This document shows, one piece after another, positions 14,801 through 25,858 of a DNA stretch of 64,000 bases. The notes under the pieces are model-generated. The model was given only the letters and a program-made list of their open reading frames with translations. It made no database searches and was not told the DNA's origin. A program made the position numbers and the translations under genes. Position 1 is the stretch's first letter. Every line of letters starts with the position of its first letter. The stretch comes from Diphasiastrum complanatum (taxonomy: Eukaryota > Streptophyta > Lycopodiopsida > Lycopodiales > Lycopodiaceae): assembly GCA_029204225.1 (NCBI GenBank), contig CM055097.1, forward strand, positions 74,918,860 through 74,982,859. The letters are read 5' to 3'.

Positions 14801-15060
14801 GTACCTAGTTTTATTAAAGTGGAACTCGCCCCGTAAGCGCACCCATAAGGGCAAAGTTCCTGTAGATGGAAGTACAAACTTGTCTTTATCTTATGAAACA
14901 TTCACTTACTTACTAAGCAATAAATATGGATAGAAATTTACAACCTCGACCTTACTTGACCTTGGCCCTGAAATAGTTACTCTAACCTCTCCACTGTTTC
15001 GAGGCTTGAAGCATGTGTGCTGAGATGCACATACACTAAAACATATCCATCAAAAGAGAA
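8900..15060 (-). repeat. Diverged four-copy tandem array, 1.1-2 kb units
   Basis: The same ordered set of landmarks recurs with much divergence. The ACCTTTG...TCTAC landmark falls at about 9,655, 11,205, 13,219 (mutated) and 14,389. GAGCACCTG falls near 9,900 (as GCACCTGAGAC), 11,443, 13,408 and 14,620. GCTTGAAGCATG falls at 10,119, 11,884 and 15,005, and is missing after copy 3. Copies run roughly 8,900-10,290, 10,380-12,240, 12,340-13,470 and 13,480-15,060. On the minus strand parts read as protein-like segments, such as MSYEADK-x-WAFS in copies 2-4. Each copy has stops or splice-site changes, so it could be repeated decayed exons plus introns or a purely non-coding array. Confidence 0.75.
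13163..13516 (-). pseudogene. Longest open frame in tandem array copy 3
   Basis: A 117-codon open frame contains VLKHLSVDFNLITASF, then LVQNLKYICDAKRMSYEADK and WAFSCEIQGC. Related but interrupted segments occur in copy 2 (ICIPKRISYEAD...WAFSVAIQF, minus strand near 11,220-11,320) and copy 4 (FICDPKKMSYEADKKGAFS, near 14,400-14,490). Recurrence of the same residues in one frame hints at an ancestral exon. I do not recognise the domain, and no full gene can be assembled. Confidence 0.25.
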
Positions 15061-15299
15061 TCGGATATAAACTTTTAGAAGATTGCAATGACCCGATTTG
15101 GGCAAACGTCTATAATCGTCACGTGGAGTCCCAGAGTAGTAGCAGTTGTGAAGGATATGGTTCGAAAGTGTCCCATCCGCGAAACGCCTCTTGTTACTCC
15201 AGGAATCCATGATGATGAAATGAACTGAAAACAATTTTTCGGGCTCCGTTGCACGTGCTACAAAAAGGCAACACAACATTTTCACGTGAAAACGTTGCC

Positions 15300-16320
15300 C
15301 CTTGGCTATCTACTAACTAATCAACCACAGATCTGCAGAATATGACTCATGTTTCAAAAATTGCCACCTGAACCGAATTGCATCGAACGTAATTTCAAAC
15401 CGAAAAGCTTCGAATCACTGAAACTCCGACCCACATCAGAATACGCTGGCTTCATCACGTGAATCCTAATCACCAATCCAGAAATGAAACCGGCCATTGT
15501 CTGACCTACGAATGATCCATGGTACTCCTTGACAAATAGCACGAAAACCCTTCAAATAGGCACTCAAAGCATAAATCCTGAACAAGTAGGATCTACAGAT
15601 CAAGCTATCGTAGCAGCGCTCATTTCCGTAACTAATAAAGAGAGGAACAGGGTCCCAAAAGAATCGAGTCACCTCTTTGCAATTCTAGTGATACTCCGGA
15701 ATCATAACGGTAAAACCACCGACCTTGGGAAATCCGTCACCAATTTTCCGATTCAATCCTAAGAGAAAGACCGATCTGCTCTGCATAGACAAAACACCGT
15801 GTAAGAAGGAATTTCAGCTTTGCACCAGCCGATGCTTCCAAACACGAGGTATCACCTTCAAGACCGTGGGTGTTCCACGCTGCTCCTCTCCAATCCTTGA
15901 TGCACCATGGAAAAAACCCAAATCCCGCATCCTTGTTGCCTCCATCACCAACTCTCGCTTCCTATCTCCAAACTTCCGCAGATTTGAAACAAAAGGGACA
16001 TCCATCTGCTGCATGCAGCCACAAAAAAATGCAGGAAACACGACTATTATGCATCCATGGCTCATACTTACTTGCCTTGTGAGACAATCCACCTCCTGAT
16101 CCCTGTCTCTCCTACTTGTTTCTCCTCCTCATCAGCTTCTCTCTCTTCACGATCATCGCCGCTCGATCAACAGCTCCCGCACAGCAAATGCTTTCATTTG
16201 CATCCTTCCTTCCTCCCTTTTTCCTTTTATTTTCAGGCCGAGGACGAAGAATCAAAAGCGAATATTCTACAGACGCCCTTTGACGGGTGCCTTTTTCCAG
16301 AAGCCATCTTCCGTCAAATC
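15300..16320. other. GC-richer block, unassigned, next to the tandem array
   Basis: This kilobase is clearly richer in G+C than its surroundings and has overlapping open frames on both strands, up to 124 codons (15,725-16,099 +, 15,814-16,092 -). None resembles a known protein. It could be the promoter and first exon of a minus-strand transcript running into the array, but the sequence alone does not decide this. Confidence 0.35.
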
Positions 16321-17204
16321 TAACGGCGATTGGCAGAAGAGGTTAGCAATGAATTCGAGGCTCAATTTGACGTCTGGGCCCCTTTGAAAAACCGTGCAAT
16401 ATTATGACGCTGCCGTGTAGCTGGCTGGTGTTCTGGACACTTCGAACAACTACAACCTAGCTTCTAGGTCATAGACTGAGTCTCTTGCAAGTAATCTTCC
16501 CCACCTAATCAACAAATCCTTGTATGCCACGTGTTTCTCTCTCTTTCTTAGATATTTGGGTTTACTAGAGGCCGCGGGCGATTTTTCATGTGCCTCGATC
16601 GCCCAAGCATGGTGACATTTTTCAATAGCACGGGTCCTAGAACGCGTAAGCTGGTTCGTAGATTTTTGAGAAATTAGGTGGTGAAGAAAACGGGTGATCC
16701 GTTTAGCTAGGTGAAAGCATGACATAACACCTTGAAGAATCAGCCACATGGAAAGAGCCTCAAAGTCAAAGTACTATTCCATAAAAGCCTAAGCAATATA
16801 TGTGGACAAGGCAATACGCCCATAAACGCCCCAGGCTAGACGATTAATTCTTGTGTGAGGTCAATTCTCGGGTGTAGACTTTATCCCTCGGCCTAATGTC
16901 CTACCCTCAAGTTGCTCGCCTCATGCAATTTGCTAGTGTTTAGAAGATTAAAGCCCCTACCTAGGGTTTGTCTTATACATGATTGCCTTTGGCATGAATT
17001 TTAAGCCTTTTTGGGGCCTATATTATGTTGCACAATACAAATCCCATAAATTCCTACCCATTTTTAAAAGACGTGTACCAAATAATTGCTTCAAAATTCT
17101 TGCTTTTACGTGTGTTAATGTCCCATCAGTCGGGTCATTATCACATGTCATCCAATCCTCAAAAAGCTCATGGCTTATACATGACTTTTTCGTGATAGGT
17201 GATA
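16321..17204. other. Intergenic, nothing recognised
   Basis: Short open frames only (up to 99 codons). No motif was found. Confidence 0.5.
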
Positions 17205-17302
17205 GATAGTAGCCATTGGGAGGGGCATTACCACATATGATTCAAGGCTGGAGCCGCAGCCTGAGCCACACAGGTCCAAATCCCTCCCAATGCCCACTAC
17301 CT
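17205..17302. repeat. Imperfect inverted repeat, about 100 bp
   Basis: CATTGGGAGGG at 17,214-17,224 is matched by its exact complement at 17,282-17,292. Flanking TAGTAG/CACTACCTA bases extend the stem imperfectly. The loop of about 57 bases contains a GGTCCAAAT stretch. It could be a tiny foldback element or a chance hairpin. Confidence 0.55.
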
Positions 17303-18515
17303 AGTACATATTAAATTGAGAGAGAGCTTGATAAAGTCATATATATCTTTATCATGATTCAACATCTTCAATGTGTTTGAGATTTTCAACTCCATAAATG
17401 GTGGATCTCATTTCATGGACCAACTTATTCATAAAGCTTATAATTTAATATACATTTCAAGTCAAGGATGATCCAAAAGCAATCATCAAACGTAATTAGG
17501 CCTAGCATTTTCAATGTAACAAGTATAGGCTACCAAGTTTTCCAACAATCCAAAAGTTGGCCATCCACTAGTCATTCCCAAGGGGAGTTATGCGGATGAA
17601 ACCAAAAATCGGCCACATTGAATTGTTGGAGAGGCAACGAGCCAAGCATGTGAAGGAAAACTACAAAATTTGGAAGGTCAAGGCTCGAGTACTCCTTCAC
17701 CCATGATGAACATAGGATGACACCATGCACATGTATGGGTTTTACATGTAAAGAGTCCCTTAGAAGAAAGATCAAGAGACACAAAATAAAACAAGCCCTT
17801 GTGTTTTATTTTATTCTAAGAGTAGTTCATATGGATGGACCTAAAATTTAAAAGCAATTGTTCAAGTATAGATAAGATAGCTTTCACAAACCTAATAATT
17901 AGTCTACGTTATATTTGAATATTTGCTATATGGTATAGAGACATTGTGTGCCACTTGACACATTTTTTTATTGATGTCCTTTGTACGAAACATAGTGTAG
18001 AATATTCTTCTTCCACTCCTTTCGCCTCACAATTACTTTCTTGATCGATAAAGCATTTCCACATTGCTTGTTACCACCACCATTGTCTTCATGTTTTGAA
18101 AGCCATTGTCTTCTTGTTTTGCTTACTAGGCTCCATAATTTGTGTTTTTGGTAATTTGCATGCTTTCTTTGCTCGCTTTATTTTACCTCCTTAAGGACAC
18201 GCTTGTTCGTTTTTCACAAAGACAAGTTATGGCTCCTTCCTCACAGTCTTCTAATATTGACGCTCCTACTTGGACTTTCAAAGTCTAAACCATAATCGCT
18301 GCTATCAAGTTTCAGCACTTTACCAATGCTTGTTAGCTCTTTAGAGGGGCCACCAGTATTCTAGGAAACATGAAATTGACTAAGAACACTATCACTAGCA
18401 ATGTCAAGGGACATGTGCTTAATGTCAATCAACTACCTTACGAAGAGTCTTGTGTTTGTTGCTAGTAGTGACATTCCCCCATAAAGAGGAGTGAAATTAT
18501 GAAGGGGTAATATTA
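17303..18515. other. Intergenic, nothing firm
   Basis: A short frame near 18,229-18,290 (MAPSSQSSNIDAPTW) could be a Gag start, but it is stopped quickly and cannot be classified. Otherwise no feature is seen. Confidence 0.45.
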
Positions 18516-18784
18516 GTTAGAATTAAAGTAGAATCACTGTGTTACTGTACTGTGGATCCTATCAGTGGATAAGGATCAGTTGGCCTCGCCACAAGGCGAG
18601 TCGACGGGACACGCATCCCGTCGACGGCAACCTGGGTCATGCATGGGTTGCCTGAGTGAAGAACTATATGTATAGTGTATTTTCATTTTGAGAAATACAG
18701 TTGTTACGTGAGCTTTGTGTGGAGAGTGTTTTTTGTCTGTGTTACTGTAGCATGATCTGTGTTCCTGTTCGGAGAAAATTCTAA
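18516..18784 (+). repeat. 5' LTR of the copia derivative
   Basis: Starts GTTAGAATTAAAG and ends AAAATTCTAA, so the ends form a short inverted repeat (TTAGAATT/AATTCTAA). It is collinear with the 3' LTR. The usual TG...CA ends are altered. Confidence 0.88.
18585..18652 (+). other. Three consecutive perfect hairpins in the LTR
   Basis: CTCGCC/GGCGAG (18,585-18,600), TCGACGGGA/TCCCGTCGA (18,601-18,624) and GGCAACC/GGTTGCC (18,626-18,652) lie end to end. The 3' LTR keeps the first but has mutations in the arms of the second and third. Position fits the transcribed R/U5 part, so the RNA could fold here. Confidence 0.85.
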
Positions 18785-18786
18785 GT

Positions 18787-18799
18787 TGGTATCAGAGCC
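18787..18799 (+). other. Primer-binding site (initiator tRNA-Met)
   Basis: TGGTATCAGAGCC lies two bases after the 5' LTR. It is the standard copia primer site, where the 3' end of initiator tRNA-Met starts reverse transcription. Confidence 0.93.
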
Positions 18800-19782
18800 G
18801 TACAGGGAGTGTACACAACAGTTTAGTGTCGTCGTAGATTTGCCTACAGTCAGACAACCTAGCAGATCTGCGATAAAAAATGATCAAAAGCCACTTTTTC
18901 AAGTTGAGCAAAAATCATTGTTTCTCCACGGAATTCCATGTTTGAACACCCTGTAGACTTGGAATCAGTGGGGCGACCCTGCTCCAGGCTTCAGATCGCG
19001 CTCAAATCGATCAGAAAAGGAGTTTGATCAAGCTAGAGACAGGCTGGGAAGGCGCGGCCGTGCAGGGTGGAGACAGATCGCGAGCCAGTCGCACGCCCTC
19101 ACCCATGTGGGTATTTAGTGCACGAAGGTGCCTAGTGGCTGTGTGGAGGTCCAACGATGCCCAAAAGGATTAAGAGCCATAGGATTGAGTTCCATCGCGA
19201 TGGACGGTGCTGATTAAAGGGCCTGAGGAACAACGTGAATCGTTGTGGATCCAAGATAGCCATTGGATTGCTTCGTAACAATTTTAAACTTCAAATAAAG
19301 GGGCTTGAAGGGGCAAAGTGAACTTTGACTTTTGTAAAAATCTTCACTTTGAAATTGGAGTTGGGTCCCAATTTTCTTGAAGATTGAAGTTTCTTCAAGC
19401 TGAAGAAACAGTTCAAAAACTAGAAAAGCCCTTATTTTCTAGTCCTTAAGCCTATTTGACTCAAACGAAAGGCTATAACCTCCAAACGAAGGGCACCCGG
19501 ACTGCACCTACAAGTACGGTACCGCAAAATAGAGTGATTGTAGCGGAGAAAGTGTCCGGAGCATGCCAAAAGTGATTTCACCATTCCATTCGGCATGTAA
19601 TTGGGAGTTGGCGACAAAGTGCATTTCGGAAGGCAACGCCGATTTGGCTTTCAATTTGGCGAAAAAGCAGTGGGTGGCCTGGTAAGGAAAAAATAGCAAG
19701 TCATTATTTCTTACCTCTGACATCACATTTGGCCTCGGCATACTGTTTATAGCCTACGGTTGCAGTTTTAAGCAGTTTTGGG
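18800..19782 (+). other. Untranslated leader of the copia derivative
   Basis: Nearly 1 kb between primer site and Gag start contains no open frame resembling a protein. A long leader is common in plant copia elements and may hold packaging signals. Confidence 0.6.
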
Positions 19783-20935
19783 ATGACAAACATGGGAGAG
19801 TCCATTATGAGTGAAAGTAGCAAATTGGACGAGATTTTCAACTATGCAGTGTGGAAATTCAAAATGAAAAAGATACTGATGGAGAAGGACGTGTGGGATG
19901 TCATCACAGGTGATGAGAGAAGATCGCCAAATGAAACGGACATCAAATTGTTCGATAAGAAGGTGAGAAAAGTTTTGACCTTCATTAACTTGTCAGTGAA
20001 GGATCACATCATTACCCACATTTGTGATGTTGTTACATCTAGACAGACATGGGATGTGCTAAAGGAGCGTCAAATCCGTCGAGAATCATGTTTCTAAAGT
20101 CAAAACTGAATAGTGCCTACATGGAGCAAGGAGAGCACATTCAGACGTACATGACCAGAATCAAGACAATGAGAGATGAACTGCACTCTATTGGTGAGCG
20201 CATACGTGATGTTGAGCTAGTGCACAATGCATTGTGCGGCATTGCAGAACCCTATCAGATGTTTGTGAGCGGAATAGCATCAAGAGAAAGATTGCCAACC
20301 TTTGACAAAGGGTATGCACAAAGTAAAGAGATCGACTATGAGGAGACCTTTGCGCCAGTATGTAAGTGGAATACTCTATGTCTACTTGTTGCTTTAGCTT
20401 CACATTTTGGTTGGCCTTTGCATCAGATGGTTGTGAAATCTACCTTTCTAAATGGTGAGCTAGAAGAAGAGGTGTTCATGGATCAACCTAAAGGCTTTAT
20501 AGCAAAAGGACAGGAGAATAAAGTATGTCGCTTGAAGAAAGTGCTTTATTGTCTTAAACAAGCACCACGTCCGTGGTATAGCATGATTGATGCCTACTTT
20601 CATTCTAAGGAGATGGTGAGAACACATTCTGATCCAAATCTTTATGTCTTATGCTTTGATGCTATTGTTGCTTTGATTGCTCTTTATGTTGATGACTTGA
20701 TTATCACGGGAAATAATCAAGAGATGATAGACATGATCAAGAAAGACCTCATGGAACAATTCAAGATGACAGATCTCAGCCTAATGCATTATTGCCTTGG
20801 AGTGGAGGTGTGTGTGAAATTCATGTTGTTCATTGTAGTATGGACGAACAACTAGCTGATATTTTCCCTAAGCCACTTGTTAGAGAAAAGTTTGATAAGT
20901 TTAGATCAAAGCTTTATGTACTTAAAGTTTGTTGA
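19783..20935 (+). pseudogene. Copia Gag fused to reverse transcriptase, internal deletions
   Basis: Gag starts at 19,783 (KLDEIFNYAVWKFKMKKIL) with UBN2-type sequence, then shifts frame near 20,050. From 20,049 one 268-codon frame runs through late Gag (RIMFLKSKLNSAYMEQGEH, IASRERLPTFDKG) straight into reverse transcriptase (EETFAPVCKWNTL, QAPRPWYSMID, LYVDDLIITG catalytic box) with no knuckle, protease or integrase between. After HYCLGVEV the reading jumps in another frame to the RNase H tail QLADIFPKPLVREKF and stops at 20,935. Two internal deletions explain this. The YVDD box is intact, but the enzyme lacks its palm end and RNase H core. Confidence 0.9.
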
Positions 20936-20980
20936 CTTTAAAGCTATGTATATGACTGTAAAAAAAGTAGACTCTACTTT

Positions 20981-21238
20981 AAGAGAGAGAGTTAGAATTA
21001 AAGTAGAATAACTGTGTTACTGTACTGTGGATTCTATCAGTAGATAAGGATCAGTTGGCCTCGCCACGAGGCGAGTCGACGGGACATGCGTCCTATCGAC
21101 GACAACCTGGGTCATGCATGGGTTACCTGAGTGAAAAACTATATGTACAATGTTGCTACGTGAGCTTGGTGTGGAGAGTGTCTTCTATTTGTGTTACTGT
21201 GTAGCATGATCTATGTTCCGGTTCGAAGCATATTCTAA
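20981..21238 (+). repeat. Polypurine tract and 3' LTR of the copia derivative
   Basis: AAGAGAGAGA (20,981-20,990) precedes GTTAGAATTAAAG at 20,991. The LTR is about 20 bases shorter than the 5' copy and differs at scattered positions, including the hairpin arms, so the insertion is not recent. Confidence 0.85.
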
Positions 21239-21460
21239 GTATATTGTCAAGAGGATAATTATTCTCAATTGCATAAGGTGGGAGTCAATCAGAGTAATGA
21301 CTTTATGGATTGGTAGTAACAAAATTTTTGTTAGTTGATGTTGTGTGGTCACCTTACAAAGATTGGCCAATCCATTATATCCACTAGATCCTCGATAGTA
21401 ATATGTCAAGATAGTGCACCAATGGAAAGATGGACCCAAGAGAAGTCGTGTATAAGCATG

Positions 21461-21464
<4 letters not shown>

Positions 21465-21527
<63 letters not shown>
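21465..21527 (+). repeat. (GA)n microsatellite
   Basis: A 63-base uninterrupted GA tract. Confidence 0.97.
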
Positions 21528-21530
<3 letters not shown>

Positions 21531-21760
21531 CAATAAGTCTAGATTCAATGCATCTAACATTCAAATTTGAATGTGTCCAAACTCGACCTCCTAACTTTTT
21601 CACACTTTCCAAAAGTGGTAATTCAAATGACATTAGACTAAAATAACTTTTGTAAAGTTTATCTTTAAGTCTAAAATGCATGTTGGCCTAATATTGACAA
21701 TTAACCAAAATATGACTAAACTTGACTAAAGTAGTTGAAATTTCTCACACTCCCCATAAT
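21528..21760. repeat. Dispersed repeat shared with 43,460-43,690
   Basis: GTCTAGATTCAATG, the CACACTTT...AAAAGTG segment, the TTCAAATGA...AGACTAA segment and a TAAGTCTAAAA block recur in the same order and orientation near 43,466-43,690. It is probably LTR or internal sequence of one retroelement family. No coding part is recognisable. Confidence 0.55.
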
Positions 21761-21899
21761 CGTGTTGAGGCTATCTTCCTCATTGACTTCATAAGCTAAT
21801 GAAATGATACCTCCACAAGTCAACATAACCCTTCATGAATTTGTACAAAATATTTTAAAATTTGAAGGCGATATAGTGAAAAAATAATGTCACATGTGT

Positions 21900-22511
21900 C
21901 GTAAATCAATGGGGAATGAGCGGAAGCTGGGAGCGAGCTTGGTGTGTGGATCAAAAGCACCACAGTTAGTAGCAGAACGTTCAAATTAAAAGATTCACAG
22001 ATGCACAAAGAACGATACAGTAGTAGGACTGAAAGATTGCACTCTGATTAATATCAAGACAATGAGTACAATTGCTTGAAGTGATAACTTCAGCTTATAG
22101 TTGTTGAGTGTGATAACGCTGGCTATTTTTGAATAGATCTCAAAATCAGAAGAAGTTTTTTGATGAAGATTCTAGGATAATATCTTACAAAATATCTACA
22201 ACTACCTTCTGTTGCAGTTATTACAACCGCCTCATTACAGTTAGTGCATGTACAAAGTGGGCGGATTGTTAGTGAAGTCGTTGGTTCGGATTTAGACTGA
22301 CAAAATCGAAATTTACAAGTATCGAAAAATATACACTGACTCGAAAAATATAGAATTTTTGAGTCGATCCAGTATCGAGAAATTATAAAAACTTCGATCC
22401 TAAATTTTTTGATCCCTTGAACAGAAATTCGAGCCTTCTGTTTTGGTTTTTCAAGATGCTCATGATTGAAGGGATTTGAGGCTGAGCATCAAATTTCAAC
22501 ACTCCCCCTTA
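21900..22511 (-). mobile_element. Copia LTR with polypurine tract, minus strand
   Basis: Read on the minus strand, TTAAGGGGGAG (22,511-22,501) is followed by TGTTGAAATTTG, the same junction as at 611-631. The LTR therefore runs leftward from 22,501. Its far end, near 21,900-22,000, is not defined. No RNase H precedes the tract, so the element is truncated or non-autonomous. Confidence 0.55.
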
Positions 22512-22927
22512 ATGTGGATAGTAGAAACCTCAAAAACATTAGAAGCCATGAAGAAAATGATTAGGACCTTTAACATAAGGATGATTGAAGTACTCTCTTT
22601 TTTCAAACAAGAACTTCTACTCAATGTTTTAGGTAATGACTCATATGATAATGATTCCTCCTCACTATCATTCACAATGACATCATTCAAAGTACATCTT
22701 ACTTTGAACTCTTCACATACTTCTCTTCTTCTTGAATTGTGACTATCTCCCTCACCAAGTCTCTTGACAGAACCATTTGATCTACTCTCTTTATAAAGAC
22801 ATGTGACTCCACTTGCTACAAAAATGATTTTCTTGGACTCATCACAAAAGAATGTAGAAGAACCATCTCCTTCATGAATGCACCTAGCAACATCTTTATA
22901 TTCTTCTTTCAACATGTTCCAATTCAC
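22496..22927 (-). CDS. Unrecognised 143-codon open frame by a copia 3' end
   Basis: The frame begins MNWNMLKEEYKDVARC, has an acidic middle (NDSEEESLSYE) and a hydrophobic stretch (IILMLKVLIIFFMASNVF), and its last codons run through the polypurine tract. That makes it internal sequence of the minus-strand copia element rather than a host gene. I do not recognise a domain, and it may be chance. Confidence 0.2.
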   Translation of the reverse strand: MNWNMLKEEYKDVARCIHEGDGSSTFFCDESKKIIFVASGVTCLYKESRSNGSVKRLGEGDSHNSRRREVCEEFKVRCTLNDVIVNDSEEESLSYESLPKTLSRSSCLKKESTSIILMLKVLIIFFMASNVFEVSTIHIKGEC

Positions 22928-23114
22928 AAAGCGCTGTCTTGAATGTCAAAAAATGAACTCAAGAAGAAATCACAAAGATATGGAACCTCTCAAATTTCTC
23001 TAGCACTTCTAACTAGAAAATCAACACATACAATAGTGAAATCTTGATCAACTTATGATCTATCCTCAATCTAATGATTCTTGCTAATTCCTAATATTGA
23101 AACACACTCAAATG

Positions 23115-23440
23115 AAATATGTAAGGTCAGATAGCGAAGAACACCTTTGATCAGTATCTGACTCCTCAGAGTTAGGTTTTAGAGAGAGAGAGAGAGAGAG
23201 AGAGAGAACTATTTTAGAATCTTAGCAATTGTCTTGAATCTGTTAGTAGGATCACGTGCTTATCAGCGCAATTGTATTGTGATCTGATCGTTGTATTTAC
23301 AACTTCAATATATAGATTTGCTATTGTTCTACACCTTTGCATTTTTGTTGAATGATAACTCTCGCTCCTCTCACACAAATGCTATTAAGAAGAGAATTGT
23401 ATGGCTGTCCCTGACGCCTGAATTAATTTTACATTCTCTT
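23115..23440 (+). repeat. Partial copia LTR, same family as 621-1545
   Basis: Starting at about 23,115 the sequence matches 1,142-1,540, including the GA tract, the AACTATTTTAGAA segment and the TTGTTGAATGATAACTCTC segment. It ends near CTCTTCA at about 23,440. The 5' half of the LTR is missing. A 30-base segment (GGCTGTC...GCCTGAATT) is repeated just beyond, at 23,468-23,495. Confidence 0.8.
23181..23208 (+). repeat. (GA)n microsatellite in the LTR fragment
   Basis: A 28-base GA tract, the shorter allele of the 100-base tract at 1,207. Confidence 0.95.
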
Positions 23441-23499
23441 CATATCAGGTTATCAAAATTAGAGGATTGCATGGCTGTCTCAGATGCCTAATTCCTTTT

Positions 23500-25540
23500 G
23501 TTTGTGGTGGTTACTGAGACTTGACCTACCATCAATATATCAGTTGCCCGTAGCTAGCTACTTAGATTAACCGAGTGGCCACATGTAGGAAATTAGTCTG
23601 TACAATATTTTTTTGATGGCATTTGCTATACTCAAGGGCATGTCCTGAGTTTGTTAGTTGGTTCGACCATATTGGGCATGATTCTAGGTTGGCAGGTGGT
23701 AGGCCAGATTAGTGACACATGTTGAGCCCATGCAGTTTGAGGCTTTTTTTATATGTATAGTGTTTCTTTGTAATCTATTAACTTTTGATGTGCCATCTTT
23801 GAGAGTTTGTGAGTGGCTATGGTAATTGATTAATGCAATCTGCATACTGCACTAGATCCTATCAGAATTTTAACTGCCATGTCATTTGGTAACTCAAAGA
23901 GTGTGATTGTTAGTGAATTCTAAACCAAAATTGTTGATTTTTGTTGGCCAATATTTTGATGCAAAGATTGAAATAAAGTTATGGTTTGTAGGAGTTTCTT
24001 ACTATATTCCAAAAATGTTATAATGTCATCAGGTATCTATAACATGTATTATCTATCAAAATACTACATTTTGCTATATTTGAAAGTTTTCTTCAATGTT
24101 CTCTGTGAGAAAAGTAGCCAACATGTTGCAGTATAGTCCCAGTAGCCACTCATAGAAAACTATTATATCTAGGTACTATGCAAACTAGCAAAAAAAGCAC
24201 TTCATGAATAGACAATCTAGAAAATATGAAAAAAAAAAAAATTGCACATAGAATTATACTTAGAAATTATGATTCGTAAACTAGATTTTTAATCTAAAAA
24301 ATATTTTAAAATCTTATCTAGAAAATCTCATTAAGGAAATTCCTAGATAAGACCTCTTATATAAGAAATGTTATTTCCATGATTCCTAGATGGCTTATTA
24401 AGAAGTATTTCATTTTTTCTAGTTTACACATATTCTAACTATGTTTATTTCAATCTAAAAATTACATGAAAAATAATCTTCTTATTTTCTATAGGAATTG
24501 ATATAGTTTTAAGAAAAATAAAAGTGACAATATAATTAATTTTGATCTAAAGTGAAAATAAATCCTCATAGCAATCTAATTAAATCTGATCTTATGGATT
24601 TTTAAAGTAGTTTGCATATTTACAACCCATGTGAATGAGAAACTTGAACAAATATACGGACATCTAACGAATTATCTACCATGATATAACAACTTAGTTT
24701 CAACAATATATGAGATAATAAACATTTTCTTATGCATGCATTGAGATAATTGTAGTCAAATCTAATAGGTGTCTCCACTTTGTCCTTATAATATATAGCG
24801 TTCTACTTCGAAAAAATTCACTACATATAGTCATCACACAAATTTCTCTATGCTTTATTATATATCCCCCAAAAGCAAATACCTTTGAGCACGTCTATGC
24901 ACAATTACTGTGTCTTCTTGAAAAAGACAAATTAGTTGTTGGATGTTAGACTAAGTTGCTAAGTCAAGAGTCCCACTTCATTGAAGTGCCGATGCTACAG
25001 TCCCACACCCCATCCACGAGTTGAAAACTCTTGAAAAGCTATTATCATGATCTTTTCACCATCGTATAGGCTTCTTCACCATTTTATAAAGATGATCTTA
25101 TATTCCCACACATGATGAGTTGGTGTATCATGCTTGAGTTCGGCTCCCCCACCCAAGTTAGGTTCAAATCTCTCTTATCCTACAACCTGATAACACTTAG
25201 AAACATTTTTTTAAGGTAAGAACTTACATACACCACCCTCAATCAAAAGCCCTATATGCATGCACCCTCAATCACCATATACTTTACAATGCTCAAAAAC
25301 ACACAAAAAACATGCACCCTCAATTGTGATTGAGTAAGTTATACAATGCTCCAAAACACACACTTGAAATATCAGTTGTGTGTTTCTATCCCATAGCAAT
25401 TGTGAGGAGTGATATTGGACACATGGCATCATCCGGTTGGCTAGGAAGAGGCAGATTCTAAGTCATAGCAAAGATTTTGAAGCGTCTTTAATCTGCACCG
25501 TAGATTCACAATTGCTATGTTGGGTATTCGTGACCCGACG
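23500..25540. other. Intergenic; possible SINE-like head near 25,115-25,206
   Basis: AT-rich and without gene-like frames. Near 25,120-25,180, TGATGAGTTGGTGTATC and, 40 bases on, AGGTTCAAATCTC resemble tRNA A and B boxes. The B box is good and the A box weak. Repeated short phrases such as GCACCCTCAAT occur at 25,250-25,330. Nothing else was found. Confidence 0.4.
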
Positions 25541-25546
25541 GAGCAC

Positions 25547-25574
25547 GTAGCACTCCAGCACCTCGGAGTGCTAC
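25547..25574. promoter_or_regulatory. Perfect 10-bp hairpin upstream of the G6PDH gene
   Basis: GTAGCACTCC (25,547-25,556) and its exact complement (25,565-25,574) are separated by eight bases, about 285 bases before the G6PDH start codon. It could be a dimeric factor site in the promoter or 5' leader. Function is unknown. Confidence 0.5.
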
Positions 25575-25858
25575 AGCCGGTAGCCAACCTCCGCATCAGA
25601 AATACTTAGTCCATAAATTGTGGCTAGTTTGAAACCACCCTTAGTCCACTTGCTTCACATGGGACCTTGAAAGGCTGTCCTCCTTGGCCTTCCACATTTT
25701 ATGCTTAAAAGGCTTATTCTTCCTCTTCTTTCTCTCTTCTTCTTCGTCTCCTCCTCCGCCGCCTCCTCCTGTTATTCTCGGCTCTCGGTCCTCGGCCCTC
25801 CGCCATGTGCCTTATGCGTAAGCGTAGATCGTGATGATCTCGTCGATCATCAGCATCC

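Larger units (their letters stand above)
18516..21238 (+). mobile_element. 2.7 kb copia deletion derivative with both LTRs
   Basis: Two direct LTRs (18,516-18,784 and 20,991-21,238) flank a primer site, a long leader, a Gag-RT-RNase H remnant and a polypurine tract, all in the right order. The internal region is only about 2.2 kb because zinc knuckle, protease, integrase and most of RNase H are missing. It cannot be autonomous. No clear 5-bp target duplication is visible. Confidence 0.88.
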
